The notes beneath the pieces were generated by a model. The model made no database searches. It was not told where the DNA came from and was given only the letters and a program-made list of their open reading frames with translations. A stretch of 64,000 nucleotides of DNA from contig NZ_JAVHTY010000002.1 in NCBI RefSeq assembly GCF_031085165.1, positions 496,001 through 560,000 on the forward strand, read 5' to 3'. The stretch is from Pseudomonas sp. 102515. GTDB taxonomy: Bacteria; Pseudomonadota; Gammaproteobacteria; Pseudomonadales; Pseudomonadaceae. Position numbers and translations under genes: made by a program. Positions 43,216-52,461 of the stretch are shown here, in pieces. The number at the start of each line of letters is the position of its first letter. The stretch's first letter is position 1.

Positions 43216-44346
43216 CTAACGCAGCGCCGCCAGGGGCAGGCGGACGTGCTTGATGCGTTGGCGGAAGTAGGTGAAGGCCAGGTGCACATCCCCGTCGGCC
43301 GCCTGCACCAGGCTCGGATAGGAGTACTCGCGATTGAGCTTCTCGGTGGAGTTGTTGGTCAGGCAATAGCCATCGCCGGCCTCGACATCCAGGCGCCGCC
43401 AGCTCTGACCCTCATCCGTAGATACGGCCAGGCTCATGGGGCCACGCGGCACGCCCCAGACAGCGCTGCGCTCGCCGTCCTTCGCCACCGGATCGACACG
43501 GCTGTCGCCATCGTCGATCTCGTCATAGAGCGAGGCGCGGCGCTCGCTGTAGTCGGCGGCGCTGGTGGGGTTGTAGGCCACCACCAGTTCGCCGCTGGTG
43601 AGGCGAATGAACTGGATGGAAGAGTTGTTATTGGGCAGGGCCGTCGGGGTAGGGGCGCTCCAGCTGCGACCGCCGTCCTGGGACCGGCTGGCATGGATGA
43701 AGTCGGCCCAGCGACTGCGGAACAACGCCAGCAGGCTGCCGTCACCCAGCAGCTGGATGTTCATGTGCACGCAGCCGGTGCTCTCGGGCACCAGGTGTTC
43801 GGTCCAGCTACGGCCCTGATCGCTCGAAATCAGCACGGCGCTGGTGTCATGGCTGCCCACCCATTTCTCGCCGGGGCGGGCGATGCAGTGGAAGATCGGC
43901 AGCAGCCAGTCGCCGTTGGCCAGCACCACCGGCGGCTGGCGAACGAAGGTCCCGGGGGTGTCGATCAGCGTCTCGATGGGGCCCCAGCTGTGGCCACCAT
44001 CGGTGGACAGGCGACGACGGACGATGGCGGTGTCCTGGTTGCCGGCCACCTGGGCCGTCCACAGCAGCCACAGCGGACCGTTCGGCGCCTGGAACAGGAT
44101 GGGATTCTGCTCGGAACGGCTCGGGTCGTCCGACAGTTGCTCCGGTTCGCTCCAGGTCCCGCTCGATGGATCGCGACGACTCAGCAGCACCGAGATGTCG
44201 GCCTTGCCTTCCTGAGTGCCGGCGAACCAGGTGCACAGCAGGGTACCGTCAGGCTGAGCCAGCAGGTTGGCGGCGTGGTTCTGCGGATAGCGCGTCGGCA
44301 GGAAGCTGTCCTGGCGGCCGGCGATAGCGATTTCAGTGGTGGACAT
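43216..44346 (-). CDS. Sialidase-family (BNR/Asp-box) six-bladed propeller protein, no signal peptide
   Basis: 376 aa from ATG 44344-44346, overlapping the SSS transporter stop by 14 bases. Four Asp-box motifs are visible: STDGGHSWGP, SSDQGRSWTE, SQDGGRSWSA and STDEGQSWRR. Other landmarks include the N-terminal SFLPTRYPQNHAANLLAQPD, QNPILFQAPNGPLWLLWTAQ, GCVHMNIQLLGDGSLLALFR and EYSYPSLVQAADGDVHLAFT. The fold is that of exo-sialidase-like glycoside hydrolases, but catalytic residues cannot be confirmed by eye. No export signal, so it would act on an imported glycoside. It is surrounded by transporters and sugar-acid enzymes. Confidence 0.9.
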   Translation of the reverse strand: MSTTEIAIAGRQDSFLPTRYPQNHAANLLAQPDGTLLCTWFAGTQEGKADISVLLSRRDPSSGTWSEPEQLSDDPSRSEQNPILFQAPNGPLWLLWTAQVAGNQDTAIVRRRLSTDGGHSWGPIETLIDTPGTFVRQPPVVLANGDWLLPIFHCIARPGEKWVGSHDTSAVLISSDQGRSWTEHLVPESTGCVHMNIQLLGDGSLLALFRSRWADFIHASRSQDGGRSWSAPTPTALPNNNSSIQFIRLTSGELVVAYNPTSAADYSERRASLYDEIDDGDSRVDPVAKDGERSAVWGVPRGPMSLAVSTDEGQSWRRLDVEAGDGYCLTNNSTEKLNREYSYPSLVQAADGDVHLAFTYFRQRIKHVRLPLAALR

Positions 44347-45745
44347 GGGGGACCTCGGCAGGGGCGGCTTTGGCGGCAGGCTGGGGGAAGAGACGTTCGA
44401 TGACCACGACGATGGCGGGCGTCGCCAGGGCAACGTACATGTTGTCGATGCCATAGGGATTGCCCAGCAGATACCAGACGCTGGTGGTGATGGTCGAGGC
44501 CAGCAGGCCCAGGGTCGCACCGCGGTTGGTGGCGAACAGCGGCAGGTAGATGGCGATCATGGCGATCACCGCGATGGACAGGCGCAGCGCGCGGGTGAAG
44601 AACGACAGGTTGAGGATCTCGGGGACGAAGAACACGAAAAACAGCGGCACGAAGCCGATGATCAGGGAGATCACCCGGGTGGCCTTGAACTCTCGCTCGG
44701 GCGTCGGCTTGCGCAGCGGCACGTAGAAGTCGCGGACCACCAGCGAGGCGATGGCCAGGGCCACGGTGCTGACGCTGACGAAGATGGAGGCGACCAGGGA
44801 GATGGTCACCACGCCGGCCAGCACCGGGTGCATCGACTGCAGGAAGACGGGCAGGGCGTAGAGACTGCTCATCTCCGGATGCAGGTACTTGGACGCGACC
44901 CCGATGAAGCCCAGCGCCAGGGAGATGGGAATGCACAGCAGCGAGGCATGGAAGGTGGAGCGCTGGGCGGCGCGCGCATCCCTGGTCGAGGAGATCGCCT
45001 GGATGATGAACTGGGTGGAGAAGATCGCGCCGACGGTGCCGATGATCCAGGCGACGATCTTGCTGCCGCCGATGGCGCCGTCCCAGGTGAAGTAGTGCTC
45101 CGGCATGTTCTGCATGACCGGGGTGAAGCCGCCGGTCATGTGCAGGGCCACGCCCGTGACGATGAGCACGCCCACGTACTTGACCGCGGTGTGCAGGATG
45201 CTGACGTAGGCCACGCTCTTCAGCCCGCCGAACGCGTAGTACAGCGTACTGACGATGGCGGTGATGAAGGCCGCGGTGGGCAAATTGATCTTGAGCACCG
45301 TGGCGATGGCCGCGGCGCCGCTGACGTAGTTGCCCACGTTCACCAGCAGGAGGGCGTAGATCATGATGATCGACACCATCAGCTTGGTGGACAGGCCGTA
45401 CTTCTGCGCGATGAAGCCGGAGATGGTGAATTCACCGGAGGCGTAAAGCTTGCGCGCCATCAGCAGGCCGAACAGCGGAAAGCCGATGGCGGCGGCGATG
45501 ACCGACCAGGAGGCGGCGAAACCGCTTTCGAAGGCCGCCTGGGCGGTGCCGACGGTGGATTTGGCGCCGATGAACTCCGACATCATCAGGATGCCTACCA
45601 CGAAGGCCGGCATGCTGCGCGCGGCCACCATGAATTCGCCGCTGGTGCGGCTGCGCAGGCGGATGCTGAGCCAAGTAGTGAAGAGGATGTAGACCACCAC
45701 CATCCCGATGATGATGGCGGTGCTTTGCACGTCGAACGTCTGCAT
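44333..45745 (-). CDS. Sodium:solute symporter (SSS family)
   Basis: 470 aa from ATG 45743-45745. About 13 membrane segments of the LeuT-like SSS fold: RSRTSGEFMVAARSMPAFVV, MMSEFIGAKSTVGTAQAAFE, SGEFTISGFIAQKYGLSTKL, ISSTRDARAAQRSTFHASLL. SSS proteins bring in sugars, sialic acids, carboxylates or amino acids with sodium. Its gene overlaps the sialidase-like gene, suggesting that it imports the glycoside that protein acts on. Confidence 0.93.
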   Translation of the reverse strand: MQTFDVQSTAIIIGMVVVYILFTTWLSIRLRSRTSGEFMVAARSMPAFVVGILMMSEFIGAKSTVGTAQAAFESGFAASWSVIAAAIGFPLFGLLMARKLYASGEFTISGFIAQKYGLSTKLMVSIIMIYALLLVNVGNYVSGAAAIATVLKINLPTAAFITAIVSTLYYAFGGLKSVAYVSILHTAVKYVGVLIVTGVALHMTGGFTPVMQNMPEHYFTWDGAIGGSKIVAWIIGTVGAIFSTQFIIQAISSTRDARAAQRSTFHASLLCIPISLALGFIGVASKYLHPEMSSLYALPVFLQSMHPVLAGVVTISLVASIFVSVSTVALAIASLVVRDFYVPLRKPTPEREFKATRVISLIIGFVPLFFVFFVPEILNLSFFTRALRLSIAVIAMIAIYLPLFATNRGATLGLLASTITTSVWYLLGNPYGIDNMYVALATPAIVVVIERLFPQPAAKAAPAEVPHVHH

Positions 45746-45823
45746 GGAAATCGCTCCGTGTTGTTGTTGTACGAGCTTTTTCACAGGGCGCCGGCAGGCC
45801 GCCGACGCCCTGGGTGAGGAACG

Positions 45824-47149
45824 TCAGTGGCTGGGTTGGCCGGCACCCAGCAGGTCTGCTGCCGGTTCATCGTCGGTGACGATGGGTTCCACCCGGCCGA
45901 GCAGGAACAGGTAGTTGAGGATGGCCGCCACGATCAGCGCCGCCGAGAACAGCAGGGCGATGTTGAAGGAGCCGGTGGTGGCGACGATGAAGCCGGTGAC
46001 GATGGGGCCGACCACGCCGCCCATGTTGGAAACCGAGTTCTGCAGGCCGGCCAGCATCGAGGTCATGCCGCGTGGGGCGATATCCCCGGGCATGGCCCAG
46101 ACCTGGGTGGCGGCGACCGTGGTGCCGGACTTGGCGATGCACAGCAGCACGATCGCGATCCAGGCCGACTCGGCGAAGGCGGCCAGGCCGATACAGGAGG
46201 CCATCAGCAGGCCGACGATCAGGAAGGTCTTGCGGATCGTGGTCAGCGAATAGCGGCCACTGCGGTAGATACGGTCCGACAGCCAGCCGGCGAAGACCTC
46301 CACCACCATGGCGATCAGTAGCGGCAGCGCCGCCATGAAGCCCATGGAGATGAGGTCCATGCCCTTTTCCTTGACCAGGTAGGTGGGCAGCCAGGTGATG
46401 AAGAAGTAGGAGTTGTAGTTGATGAAGAAGAAACCCAGGCACATGGCCCAGACGTTGCGGTAGCGCAGCAGCTCGTACCAGCGCATGGCCGGCTTCTCGC
46501 CATTGCCTTCGCGGCGCCGCTGGCCGTCGCGGATGTAGCGCAGCTCGGCCTCGTTGATGCGCGGATGGTCTTCCGGATCGTTGCGGTAGAAGGCGAACCA
46601 GGCCAGGGCCCAGAGGATGCCGAGGGCGCCGCTGATGACGAAGGTCAGCTTCCAGCCGAACAGCGCGATCAGGCCGACGATCAGCGGCATGGCCACCGCG
46701 CCGCCGAACTTGGAACCGCTGTCGAAGATGCCCGAGACGGTGGCGCGCTCCTTGTCGGGAAACCAGCGCGAGGTGATGCCGGCGTTGCTCGGGTAGGCGG
46801 CCGCCTCGCCGATACCCAGGCCGATGCGCAAGGCGAACAGTGACTTGAAGCCCGTGGCAAGGCCGGTCAGCGCGGTCGCCAGCGACCACCAGAGCACCGC
46901 GCCACCCAGGGTGGCCTTCTGGCCGAAGCGGTCGGCCAGCCAGCCCGCGGGCAACTGCAGCAGGGCGTACGACCAGAAGAAGGCCGACATGATCAGCCCC
47001 ATCTCGGTCGCGTCGAGGGCGAATTCCTTGCTGATGAAGGGCGCGGCGGCGGAGAGCACCACCCGGTCGATGTAGTTGATGGCGATCGCCGTCCACATCA
47101 GTCCGGCGATGATCCAGCGAATCCTGGTGGCCTTGTTGTTGTTATCCAT
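45824..47149 (-). CDS. MFS transporter, anion:cation symporter (sugar-acid) type
   Basis: 441 aa, 12 membrane segments: RWIIAGLMWTAIAINYIDRV, LQLPAGWLADRFGQKATLGG, GIGEAAAYPSNAGITSRWFP, FFFINYNSYFFITWLPTYLV. This is the ACS branch (galactonate, hexuronate, phthalate). It probably imports a sugar acid, giving the operon a second uptake route beside the SSS protein. Placed between the hydroxyacid dehydrogenase and SSS genes. Confidence 0.94.
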   Translation of the reverse strand: MDNNNKATRIRWIIAGLMWTAIAINYIDRVVLSAAAPFISKEFALDATEMGLIMSAFFWSYALLQLPAGWLADRFGQKATLGGAVLWWSLATALTGLATGFKSLFALRIGLGIGEAAAYPSNAGITSRWFPDKERATVSGIFDSGSKFGGAVAMPLIVGLIALFGWKLTFVISGALGILWALAWFAFYRNDPEDHPRINEAELRYIRDGQRRREGNGEKPAMRWYELLRYRNVWAMCLGFFFINYNSYFFITWLPTYLVKEKGMDLISMGFMAALPLLIAMVVEVFAGWLSDRIYRSGRYSLTTIRKTFLIVGLLMASCIGLAAFAESAWIAIVLLCIAKSGTTVAATQVWAMPGDIAPRGMTSMLAGLQNSVSNMGGVVGPIVTGFIVATTGSFNIALLFSAALIVAAILNYLFLLGRVEPIVTDDEPAADLLGAGQPSH

Positions 47150-47175
47150 GATCAGGTTCCGAAAGGGGTAGGGGG

Positions 47176-48126
47176 TCAGGGGGCGACGACGACGGACTCC
47201 AGGGTGCTGCTGCCGGTGAGGGCGGCGACCACGTTGCGGGCGCAGGTGAGGCTGAGGATGTCCAGCGCGCCCGGGGTGTAGCCGGCGATGTGCGGTGACA
47301 CCACCACGGTGGGCAGTTCGTACAGCGGGTGCTGGCTGGCCGGCTCGTCCTCGAACACGTCCAGGGCCGCACCGCCCAGCTGTCCGCTGCGCAGCGCCTG
47401 GTAGAGCGCCTCTTCATCGACGATGCCGCCGCGGGCGGCGTTGATCAGGTGGGCACCCGGCTTCATCAGGCCCAGTCGCCGTGCATCCAGAAGATGGCGC
47501 GTGGCGTCGGAGAGGCCGATGTGCAGGGTGACGAAATCGGCTTCGGCGAGCAGGTCGTCGAGGGCGCGAAACTCGATGCGTTCGCGGTCGGCGAAGGCCT
47601 GGTCGGGATAGGGGTCATGGGCGATGACGCGCATGGCGAAGCCGCTGGCGCGCCGGGCGACTTCCTTGCCGATGCTGCCGAGGCCGACGATGCCCAGCGT
47701 CTTGCCGTGGACATCCGCGCCGAACAGCCGTGGCCATTCGCCGGCACGGGTTTCACGGTCGGCGCGGGCGACCTGGCGGGCCGAGGCCAGCAGCAGGGCG
47801 AAGGTGTAGTCGGCCACCGCATGGCGGTTGGAGTTGGGTACGTTGCAGACGGTCACGCCGCTAGCGCGGGCCGCGTCGAGGTCGATGTTGTCGACCCCGA
47901 CGCCGTGCTTGCACACCAGGCGCAGCTGCGGCAGGGCGGCGAAGGTGTTGGCGTCGAAGCCATTGAAGGCGGTGATCGCGGCCTGGCAGTCCCTGGCCGC
48001 GGCGATGAAGCCTTGGGCGTCGATGTCGGCGGGGACCACCACCACCTCGATGCCGTAGCGGGCCAGCAGGTCGAGCGGTTCCCGGGAGTACTTGGCGAAG
48101 GATGGCGAGGTGCAGACGACTTTCAT
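47176..48126 (-). CDS. NAD-dependent D-2-hydroxyacid dehydrogenase (phosphoglycerate dehydrogenase-like)
   Basis: 316 aa from ATG 48124-48126. Rossmann cofactor motif LGIVGLGSIGKEVARRASGF, catalytic Arg in NAARGGIVDEEALYQALR, Glu in FEDEP and His in SPHIAGYTPG. These enzymes oxidise or reduce 2-hydroxyacids; in C4-acid-sugar pathways a PdxB/SerA-like enzyme can oxidise erythronate or its phosphate. The gene is 11 bases from pdxA2, so the two are probably functionally linked. Confidence 0.92.
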   Translation of the reverse strand: MKVVCTSPSFAKYSREPLDLLARYGIEVVVVPADIDAQGFIAAARDCQAAITAFNGFDANTFAALPQLRLVCKHGVGVDNIDLDAARASGVTVCNVPNSNRHAVADYTFALLLASARQVARADRETRAGEWPRLFGADVHGKTLGIVGLGSIGKEVARRASGFAMRVIAHDPYPDQAFADRERIEFRALDDLLAEADFVTLHIGLSDATRHLLDARRLGLMKPGAHLINAARGGIVDEEALYQALRSGQLGGAALDVFEDEPASQHPLYELPTVVVSPHIAGYTPGALDILSLTCARNVVAALTGSSTLESVVVAP

Positions 48127-48137
48127 GGTCAGGCTCC

Positions 48138-49151
48138 TCACGCGGCCTGGCTGGCGCGATGCCGGCTGGCGAGTTCGGTAGCCTGGCGCAACGCCTCGAT
48201 GAGGCTGCGCTCGTCGGCGATGCCCTTGCCGGCGATGTCGAAGGCGGTGCCGTGGTCCACCGAGGTGCGGATCACCGGCAGGCCGACGGTGACATTGACG
48301 CCCGCTTCCAGGCCCATGACCTTGACCGGCCCGTGGCCCTGGTCGTGGTACATGGCCACCACGCAGTCGAAATCGCCACGGCCGGCGCGGAAGAACAGGG
48401 TGTCGGCGGGCAGCGGGCCTTCCACGCGCCAGCCACGGGTGCGTAGTTCGTCGATGGCCGGCTGGATCTTGGTTTCTTCCTCGCCGTAGCCGAACAGGCC
48501 GTTCTCGCCGGCGTGGGGATTGATGCCGCAGACGGCGATCAGGGGGTCCTGGATGCCGGCCCGCTGCAGGGTGGCGTGGGCGCGCTCGATGGTGCGCTTG
48601 ACCAGGCCCGGCTCGATGCGCGCGATGGCATCGATGATGCCGATGTGGGTGGTGACGTGGATGACCTTGAGGATCGGCGTCATCAGCATCATCGACACCT
48701 CCTCGGTGCCGGTGAGGTGCGCCAGCAGCTCGGTGTGACCCGGGAAGATATGACCGCCCGCGTGCAGCGCTTCCTTGTTCAGCGGAGCGGTGCAGATGGC
48801 ATCGAGTTCACCGGCCGAGGTGAGCTGGACGGTGCGTTCGATGTAGCGGTAGGCGGCGTGGCCGGCCCGGGCGGACAGCTTGCCGTAGGGCAGGTCGATG
48901 GGAATCAGCCCGAGGTCGATGCAATCCACCACCCCGGGTTGGAAGCGCGCCTGATCGGGGCGCTCGATGGCGTTGACCTGCAGGCGACCGCCGACGATGC
49001 GATTGGCATCCTCCAGGCGACCCGCGTCGCCGATGACCAGCGGGCGGCAGCTGTCGTAGACCGAGGCGTGGGCCAGGGACTTCATGATGATTTCGGGACC
49101 GACGCCGGTGGCGTCACCCATGGTGATGCCGATGACGGGACGTTCAGACAT
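48138..49151 (-). CDS. pdxA2: 4-phospho-D-threonate dehydrogenase-like PdxA2
   Basis: 337 aa PdxA-family protein. Landmarks: RPVIGITMGDATGVGPEIIM, CTAPLNKEALHAGGHIFPGH, LMTPILKVIHVTTHIGIIDA, CGINPHAGENGLFGYGEEET, MYHDQGHGPVKVMGLEAGVN, with the metal-binding His residues. Because it follows an acid-sugar kinase with an 8-base overlap, it most likely oxidatively decarboxylates 4-phospho-D-threonate (or a relative) to dihydroxyacetone phosphate and CO2, rather than serving pyridoxine synthesis. The published DtnK-PdxA2 pairing supports this reading. Confidence 0.9.
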   Translation of the reverse strand: MSERPVIGITMGDATGVGPEIIMKSLAHASVYDSCRPLVIGDAGRLEDANRIVGGRLQVNAIERPDQARFQPGVVDCIDLGLIPIDLPYGKLSARAGHAAYRYIERTVQLTSAGELDAICTAPLNKEALHAGGHIFPGHTELLAHLTGTEEVSMMLMTPILKVIHVTTHIGIIDAIARIEPGLVKRTIERAHATLQRAGIQDPLIAVCGINPHAGENGLFGYGEEETKIQPAIDELRTRGWRVEGPLPADTLFFRAGRGDFDCVVAMYHDQGHGPVKVMGLEAGVNVTVGLPVIRTSVDHGTAFDIAGKGIADERSLIEALRQATELASRHRASQAA

Positions 49152-50397
49152 GGTGGGCTTCCTTCTGCAGACAGGCCGTGGCGGCCTGTGCGGGTAGGTT
49201 GGCGCGCAGGTGGCGCCAGGCGTCGAGGAGGGTGTCGGGTTGGCCGAAGCCGCCTGCCTTGGTCACTACCCGCAAGGCGCGACCACGCCAGCGGGTACTG
49301 GCCAGGGCCACGCCCGGCGCGAGGGCGCCGTGCAGATCCAGCGCCGTGATGCCGGCCTGGGCGAGCAGGGCGCGAGCGGTCTCGCCGCCGGTGGCCATGA
49401 GGGCGGCGGCTTCTTGCAGGGCGGGCTGCAGCAGTCCGGCCAGGGCCTGGCTCAGGGCCACGGCCTGACACGGATCCCGGGCCTGCTGGTCAAGGCTCAC
49501 CAGGACGTCTTCGCCGTGGGCGAGCTGCTGGGCGAGGGCTGCGGCCAGCGCGGTACGCTCGGCGGCGCGCTGCGGCTCCAGCAGCCAGGCAGGGGCCAGC
49601 CGCTGCCAGTGTTGGCCGCTCCCCGCCACCAGGCGCTCGGCCTGGGCCTGGGAGTGCCGTGACATGCTGCCCACCACCGTGAGGATCGGGCCATCGCTCG
49701 GAGGGCGGAGTGCGGTGTGGCCGGTCAGGCCCAGCGCTGCGGGCAGCGCCTCGGCCAGGCCTGCGGAGCCGACCCAGAACAGCTGCTGCGCCACGGGCGC
49801 GGAAGCCCGGGCCAGCGCCTCAAGGTCCGTTTGGCGCTCGGCGTCGCAGACCAGCGCGGGCAGACCACTGTCCAGCGCGCGGCGCAGGGCGGCGGCCAGG
49901 GCCACTGGCTGACGCAGCGTGGCGAGGTCTAGCCGCGCACAGCTGATGCCGTGACCGGTCAGTTGGGCGACCAGATCGGCACTGCCGGTCAGTCCCTCGT
50001 TGCGCCAGACATCGGTCTGGTCGACCGGCACGCCGTCCAGGTACTGGATACCGCCCTGGGTCGTGCGGCCCAGGGCCGGGTAGGCGGGGGCGACCAGGGC
50101 CAGGCCGCGCGGGGCGAGGGCCGCTACCTCGGCGGCGACATTGCCGCGCAGGGTGGAGTCGATCTTCTTGTAGAGCGCGGCGCCAGCCAGCGCCGGGTGT
50201 CCGAGCAGCGCGGCGTGGCGCGCGGCCGCCGCACGCGCGTCCAGTCGACGGCTGTCCAGGTCCAGGGCCGTCACCGGTGCCTGGGCATCCAGGGCCTCGG
50301 CGTCGAGCAGCACCCGGGTCGCCTGGGCCTTGGCAAAACCCAGGGCGCAGTCGGCGGCGCCGCTGAGGTCGTCGGCCAGGATCAGCAGGCGGGTCAT
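49144..50397 (-). CDS. Four-carbon acid sugar kinase (DUF1537, DtnK/OtnK family)
   Basis: 417 aa. N-terminal domain: RLLILADDLSGAADCALGFA, substrate loop YKKIDSTLRGNVAAEVAAL, VAPAYPALGRTTQGGIQYLDG in pieces. C-terminal nucleotide-binding domain: VVGSMSRHSQAQAERLVAGS and AALMATGGETARALLAQAGI. The family phosphorylates D-threonate, D-erythronate or L-threonate-derived ketoacids at C4 with ATP. Overlaps both neighbours (4 bases with the Fe-ADH gene, 8 with pdxA2). Specificity within the family is not resolvable by eye; the PdxA2 neighbour favours the D-threonate branch. Confidence 0.92.
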   Translation of the reverse strand: MTRLLILADDLSGAADCALGFAKAQATRVLLDAEALDAQAPVTALDLDSRRLDARAAAARHAALLGHPALAGAALYKKIDSTLRGNVAAEVAALAPRGLALVAPAYPALGRTTQGGIQYLDGVPVDQTDVWRNEGLTGSADLVAQLTGHGISCARLDLATLRQPVALAAALRRALDSGLPALVCDAERQTDLEALARASAPVAQQLFWVGSAGLAEALPAALGLTGHTALRPPSDGPILTVVGSMSRHSQAQAERLVAGSGQHWQRLAPAWLLEPQRAAERTALAAALAQQLAHGEDVLVSLDQQARDPCQAVALSQALAGLLQPALQEAAALMATGGETARALLAQAGITALDLHGALAPGVALASTRWRGRALRVVTKAGGFGQPDTLLDAWRHLRANLPAQAATACLQKEAHHV

Positions 50398-51560
50398 GGC
50401 AGGAGGCGCCGGTACAGTGCCTGGATGTCATCCAGGCTCAGCGGCTTGGGATTGTTGACCATCAGCCGGGTGACCTTGGACGCCGCCACCGCCATATCGG
50501 GCAGGTGCTCCTCCCGCACACCAAAGGCGGCCAGGTCCTGGGGGATTTCCAGGGTGGCGGTCCAGGCGGCGATCTGCGCGATCAGCTGGTGCGCGGCGGC
50601 TTCGTCGCTGTCTTCCTCGCGGGCCAGGCCGCAGACCACGGCGGCGCGCTTCAGGCGCGGCGCGCAGCTGTCCAGGTTGAAGGCCATGACATGGGGCAGC
50701 AGCATGGCGTTGGCCACCCCGTGGGTGACGTGGAACTTGCCACCGAGGGGATAGGCCAGCGCATGGACAGCAGCAGTGCCAGCGGCGGTCAGGGCCACGC
50801 CGCCATAGGTGGAGCCGAGCAGCATGTCGCTACGGGCGCGCACCGACTCCGGCTGCTGGTAGGCCTCGACAATGCTGCCGGCGATCAGGCGCATGGACTC
50901 CAGGGCGAAGGTGTCGCTGACCGGGTTGGCCTTGTTGGAGATGAAGGACTCCAGGGAATGGGTGAAGGCGTCCATCCCGGTAGCCGCGGTGATGGCCTTG
51001 GGCAGGCTCAGTGTCAGCAGCGGATCGAGCAGCACCAGGGCGGGCAGCAGGTGGCGGCTGACCACGCCCACTTTCAACTCTTCGTCGGGCAGGGTGACGA
51101 TGGCATTGGGCGTCACTTCCGAACCGGTGCCGGCGGTGGTGGGGACCAGCACGGTGGGCAGCCCGGCGCGGGCCACCTGGTCGATACCCAGCATGGATCT
51201 GAGCGACTGCTCGTTGGTGAGCATGACCGCGAACAGCTTGGCGGCATCCAGCACCGAGCCACCACCGATGGCGAGCAGGGCGTCCGGTTGGCGCGGCGAG
51301 ACCTGCTCGCGAAAGACCTGCTCGATGTTCGCCAGGGTCGGCTCGATCTCGACGTTGTCGATCACGGCCACGTCGATGTCGCGGGCGGCCAGTTGCGCCT
51401 TGACGCGCTCGGTCACGCCCAGGCCATGCATTGCGTTCTGGGTGACCAGCACCACGCGGCGCAGCGGGACGTCGAGGAGGGCGAGCTTGTCGCCGAGCTG
51501 GTCCAGGGCGCCGGCGCCATGGACCAGGTGTTTGACGGTCTGGAAATGATAGAGGGACAT
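50394..51560 (-). CDS. Iron-containing alcohol dehydrogenase
   Basis: 388 aa. NAD-binding ALLAIGGGSVLDAAKLFAVM; VPTTAGTGSEVTPNAIVTL; metal-ligand region GMDAFTHSLESFISNKANPV and HGVANAMLLPHVMAFNLDSC. Group III alcohol dehydrogenases of this type act on short polyols, lactaldehyde, hydroxyaldehydes or 4-hydroxybutyrate. In this operon it could handle the aldehyde released by the DapA-family aldolase encoded 12 bases upstream. Confidence 0.93.
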   Translation of the reverse strand: MSLYHFQTVKHLVHGAGALDQLGDKLALLDVPLRRVVLVTQNAMHGLGVTERVKAQLAARDIDVAVIDNVEIEPTLANIEQVFREQVSPRQPDALLAIGGGSVLDAAKLFAVMLTNEQSLRSMLGIDQVARAGLPTVLVPTTAGTGSEVTPNAIVTLPDEELKVGVVSRHLLPALVLLDPLLTLSLPKAITAATGMDAFTHSLESFISNKANPVSDTFALESMRLIAGSIVEAYQQPESVRARSDMLLGSTYGGVALTAAGTAAVHALAYPLGGKFHVTHGVANAMLLPHVMAFNLDSCAPRLKRAAVVCGLAREEDSDEAAAHQLIAQIAAWTATLEIPQDLAAFGVREEHLPDMAVAASKVTRLMVNNPKPLSLDDIQALYRRLLP

Positions 51561-51572
51561 GGGTGCTCCGGA

Positions 51573-52448
51573 TCAGTCGCGGTAGATGGCCAGCAGGCCT
51601 TCGAGCTTGTGCACCGTGGCTTCGTCCAGCGGCGCGACCGGGGCCCGGCACGGGCCGACCGGGACGTTGAGCAGGTCGGCGGCCTTCTTGAGCACCGACG
51701 GCATGGTGCCCAGCGCGAAGGCATCGCGTAGGGGCCGCAGCTTTTCCTGGGCCGCGCGGGCCGTGGCGTGGTCGCCGGCCTGGAAGGCATTCCAAATGGT
51801 CATGACGATCTGAGGTACCGCGTTGGCCGTGGCCGCCACGGCGCCATCGCCGCCGGCCAGCAGGTTCCAGTAGATGAGGGAGTCGGTACCGGCGAAGACG
51901 GCGAAATCGTCACTGCGGTACTTCATCATCTGTACCAGCGCATCGAAATTGCCGGCGCTGTCCTTGATGCCCTTGATCTGCGGGTGCTGACTCAGGGCCG
52001 CGACGGCGCCGATGCCGATGGACATGCCGGTCTTGGCCGGAATGTTGTAGAGCATCAGGGGCAGGGCAGAGGCGTCACCGATGGCTTCGTAATGCGTGAT
52101 CAGCTCTTTCTGGCTGACGGCATTGAAGTAGGGCGTGATCACCGACAGGGCATCGACCCCGCGATCGGCCATTTTTTTGTTCAGTTCGATCACTTCGTGC
52201 GTGGCGAAGGCGCCGGTGCCCGCTATGACCGGTACCCGGCCGCCCGCAGCATCCACGGTGAGCTCGGCGATGCGCAGCTTTTCGGCTTCGGACAGGGCGA
52301 AGAACTCGCCATTGGTGCCCAGTACGAACAGGCCATGGACACCTGCGTCGATCAGGTTTTCGATCAGACCGCGCAACGCGTTTTCATCGACGCGCTGCTG
52401 GGCGTCGAAGGGGGTGACGAGGGCGGGAACGATGCCGCGGAATTTCAT
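51573..52448 (-). CDS. DapA/NAL-family class I aldolase
   Basis: 291 aa from ATG 52446-52448 (ATG 52454 is two codons upstream and possible). TIM barrel with GTNGEFFALSEAEKLRIAEL, catalytic Tyr in LMLYNIPAKTGMSI, Schiff-base Lys in PQIKGIKDSAGNFDALVQMM, and FAGTDSLIYWNLLAGGDGAV. The superfamily includes dihydrodipicolinate synthase, N-acetylneuraminate lyase and 2-keto-3-deoxy-sugar acid aldolases. In a catabolic operon beside a sialidase-like protein it is more likely a pyruvate-releasing lyase than DapA. First gene of the operon. Confidence 0.9.
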   Translation of the reverse strand: MKFRGIVPALVTPFDAQQRVDENALRGLIENLIDAGVHGLFVLGTNGEFFALSEAEKLRIAELTVDAAGGRVPVIAGTGAFATHEVIELNKKMADRGVDALSVITPYFNAVSQKELITHYEAIGDASALPLMLYNIPAKTGMSIGIGAVAALSQHPQIKGIKDSAGNFDALVQMMKYRSDDFAVFAGTDSLIYWNLLAGGDGAVAATANAVPQIVMTIWNAFQAGDHATARAAQEKLRPLRDAFALGTMPSVLKKAADLLNVPVGPCRAPVAPLDEATVHKLEGLLAIYRD

Positions 52449-52461
52449 GATCATGCCTACC

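Noticed and set aside
44336..45817. 493-codon plus-strand frame opposite the SSS transporter
   Set aside because: Composition (Asp/Gly/His/Arg repeats) is that of an antisense shadow; the transporter on the other strand is unmistakable.
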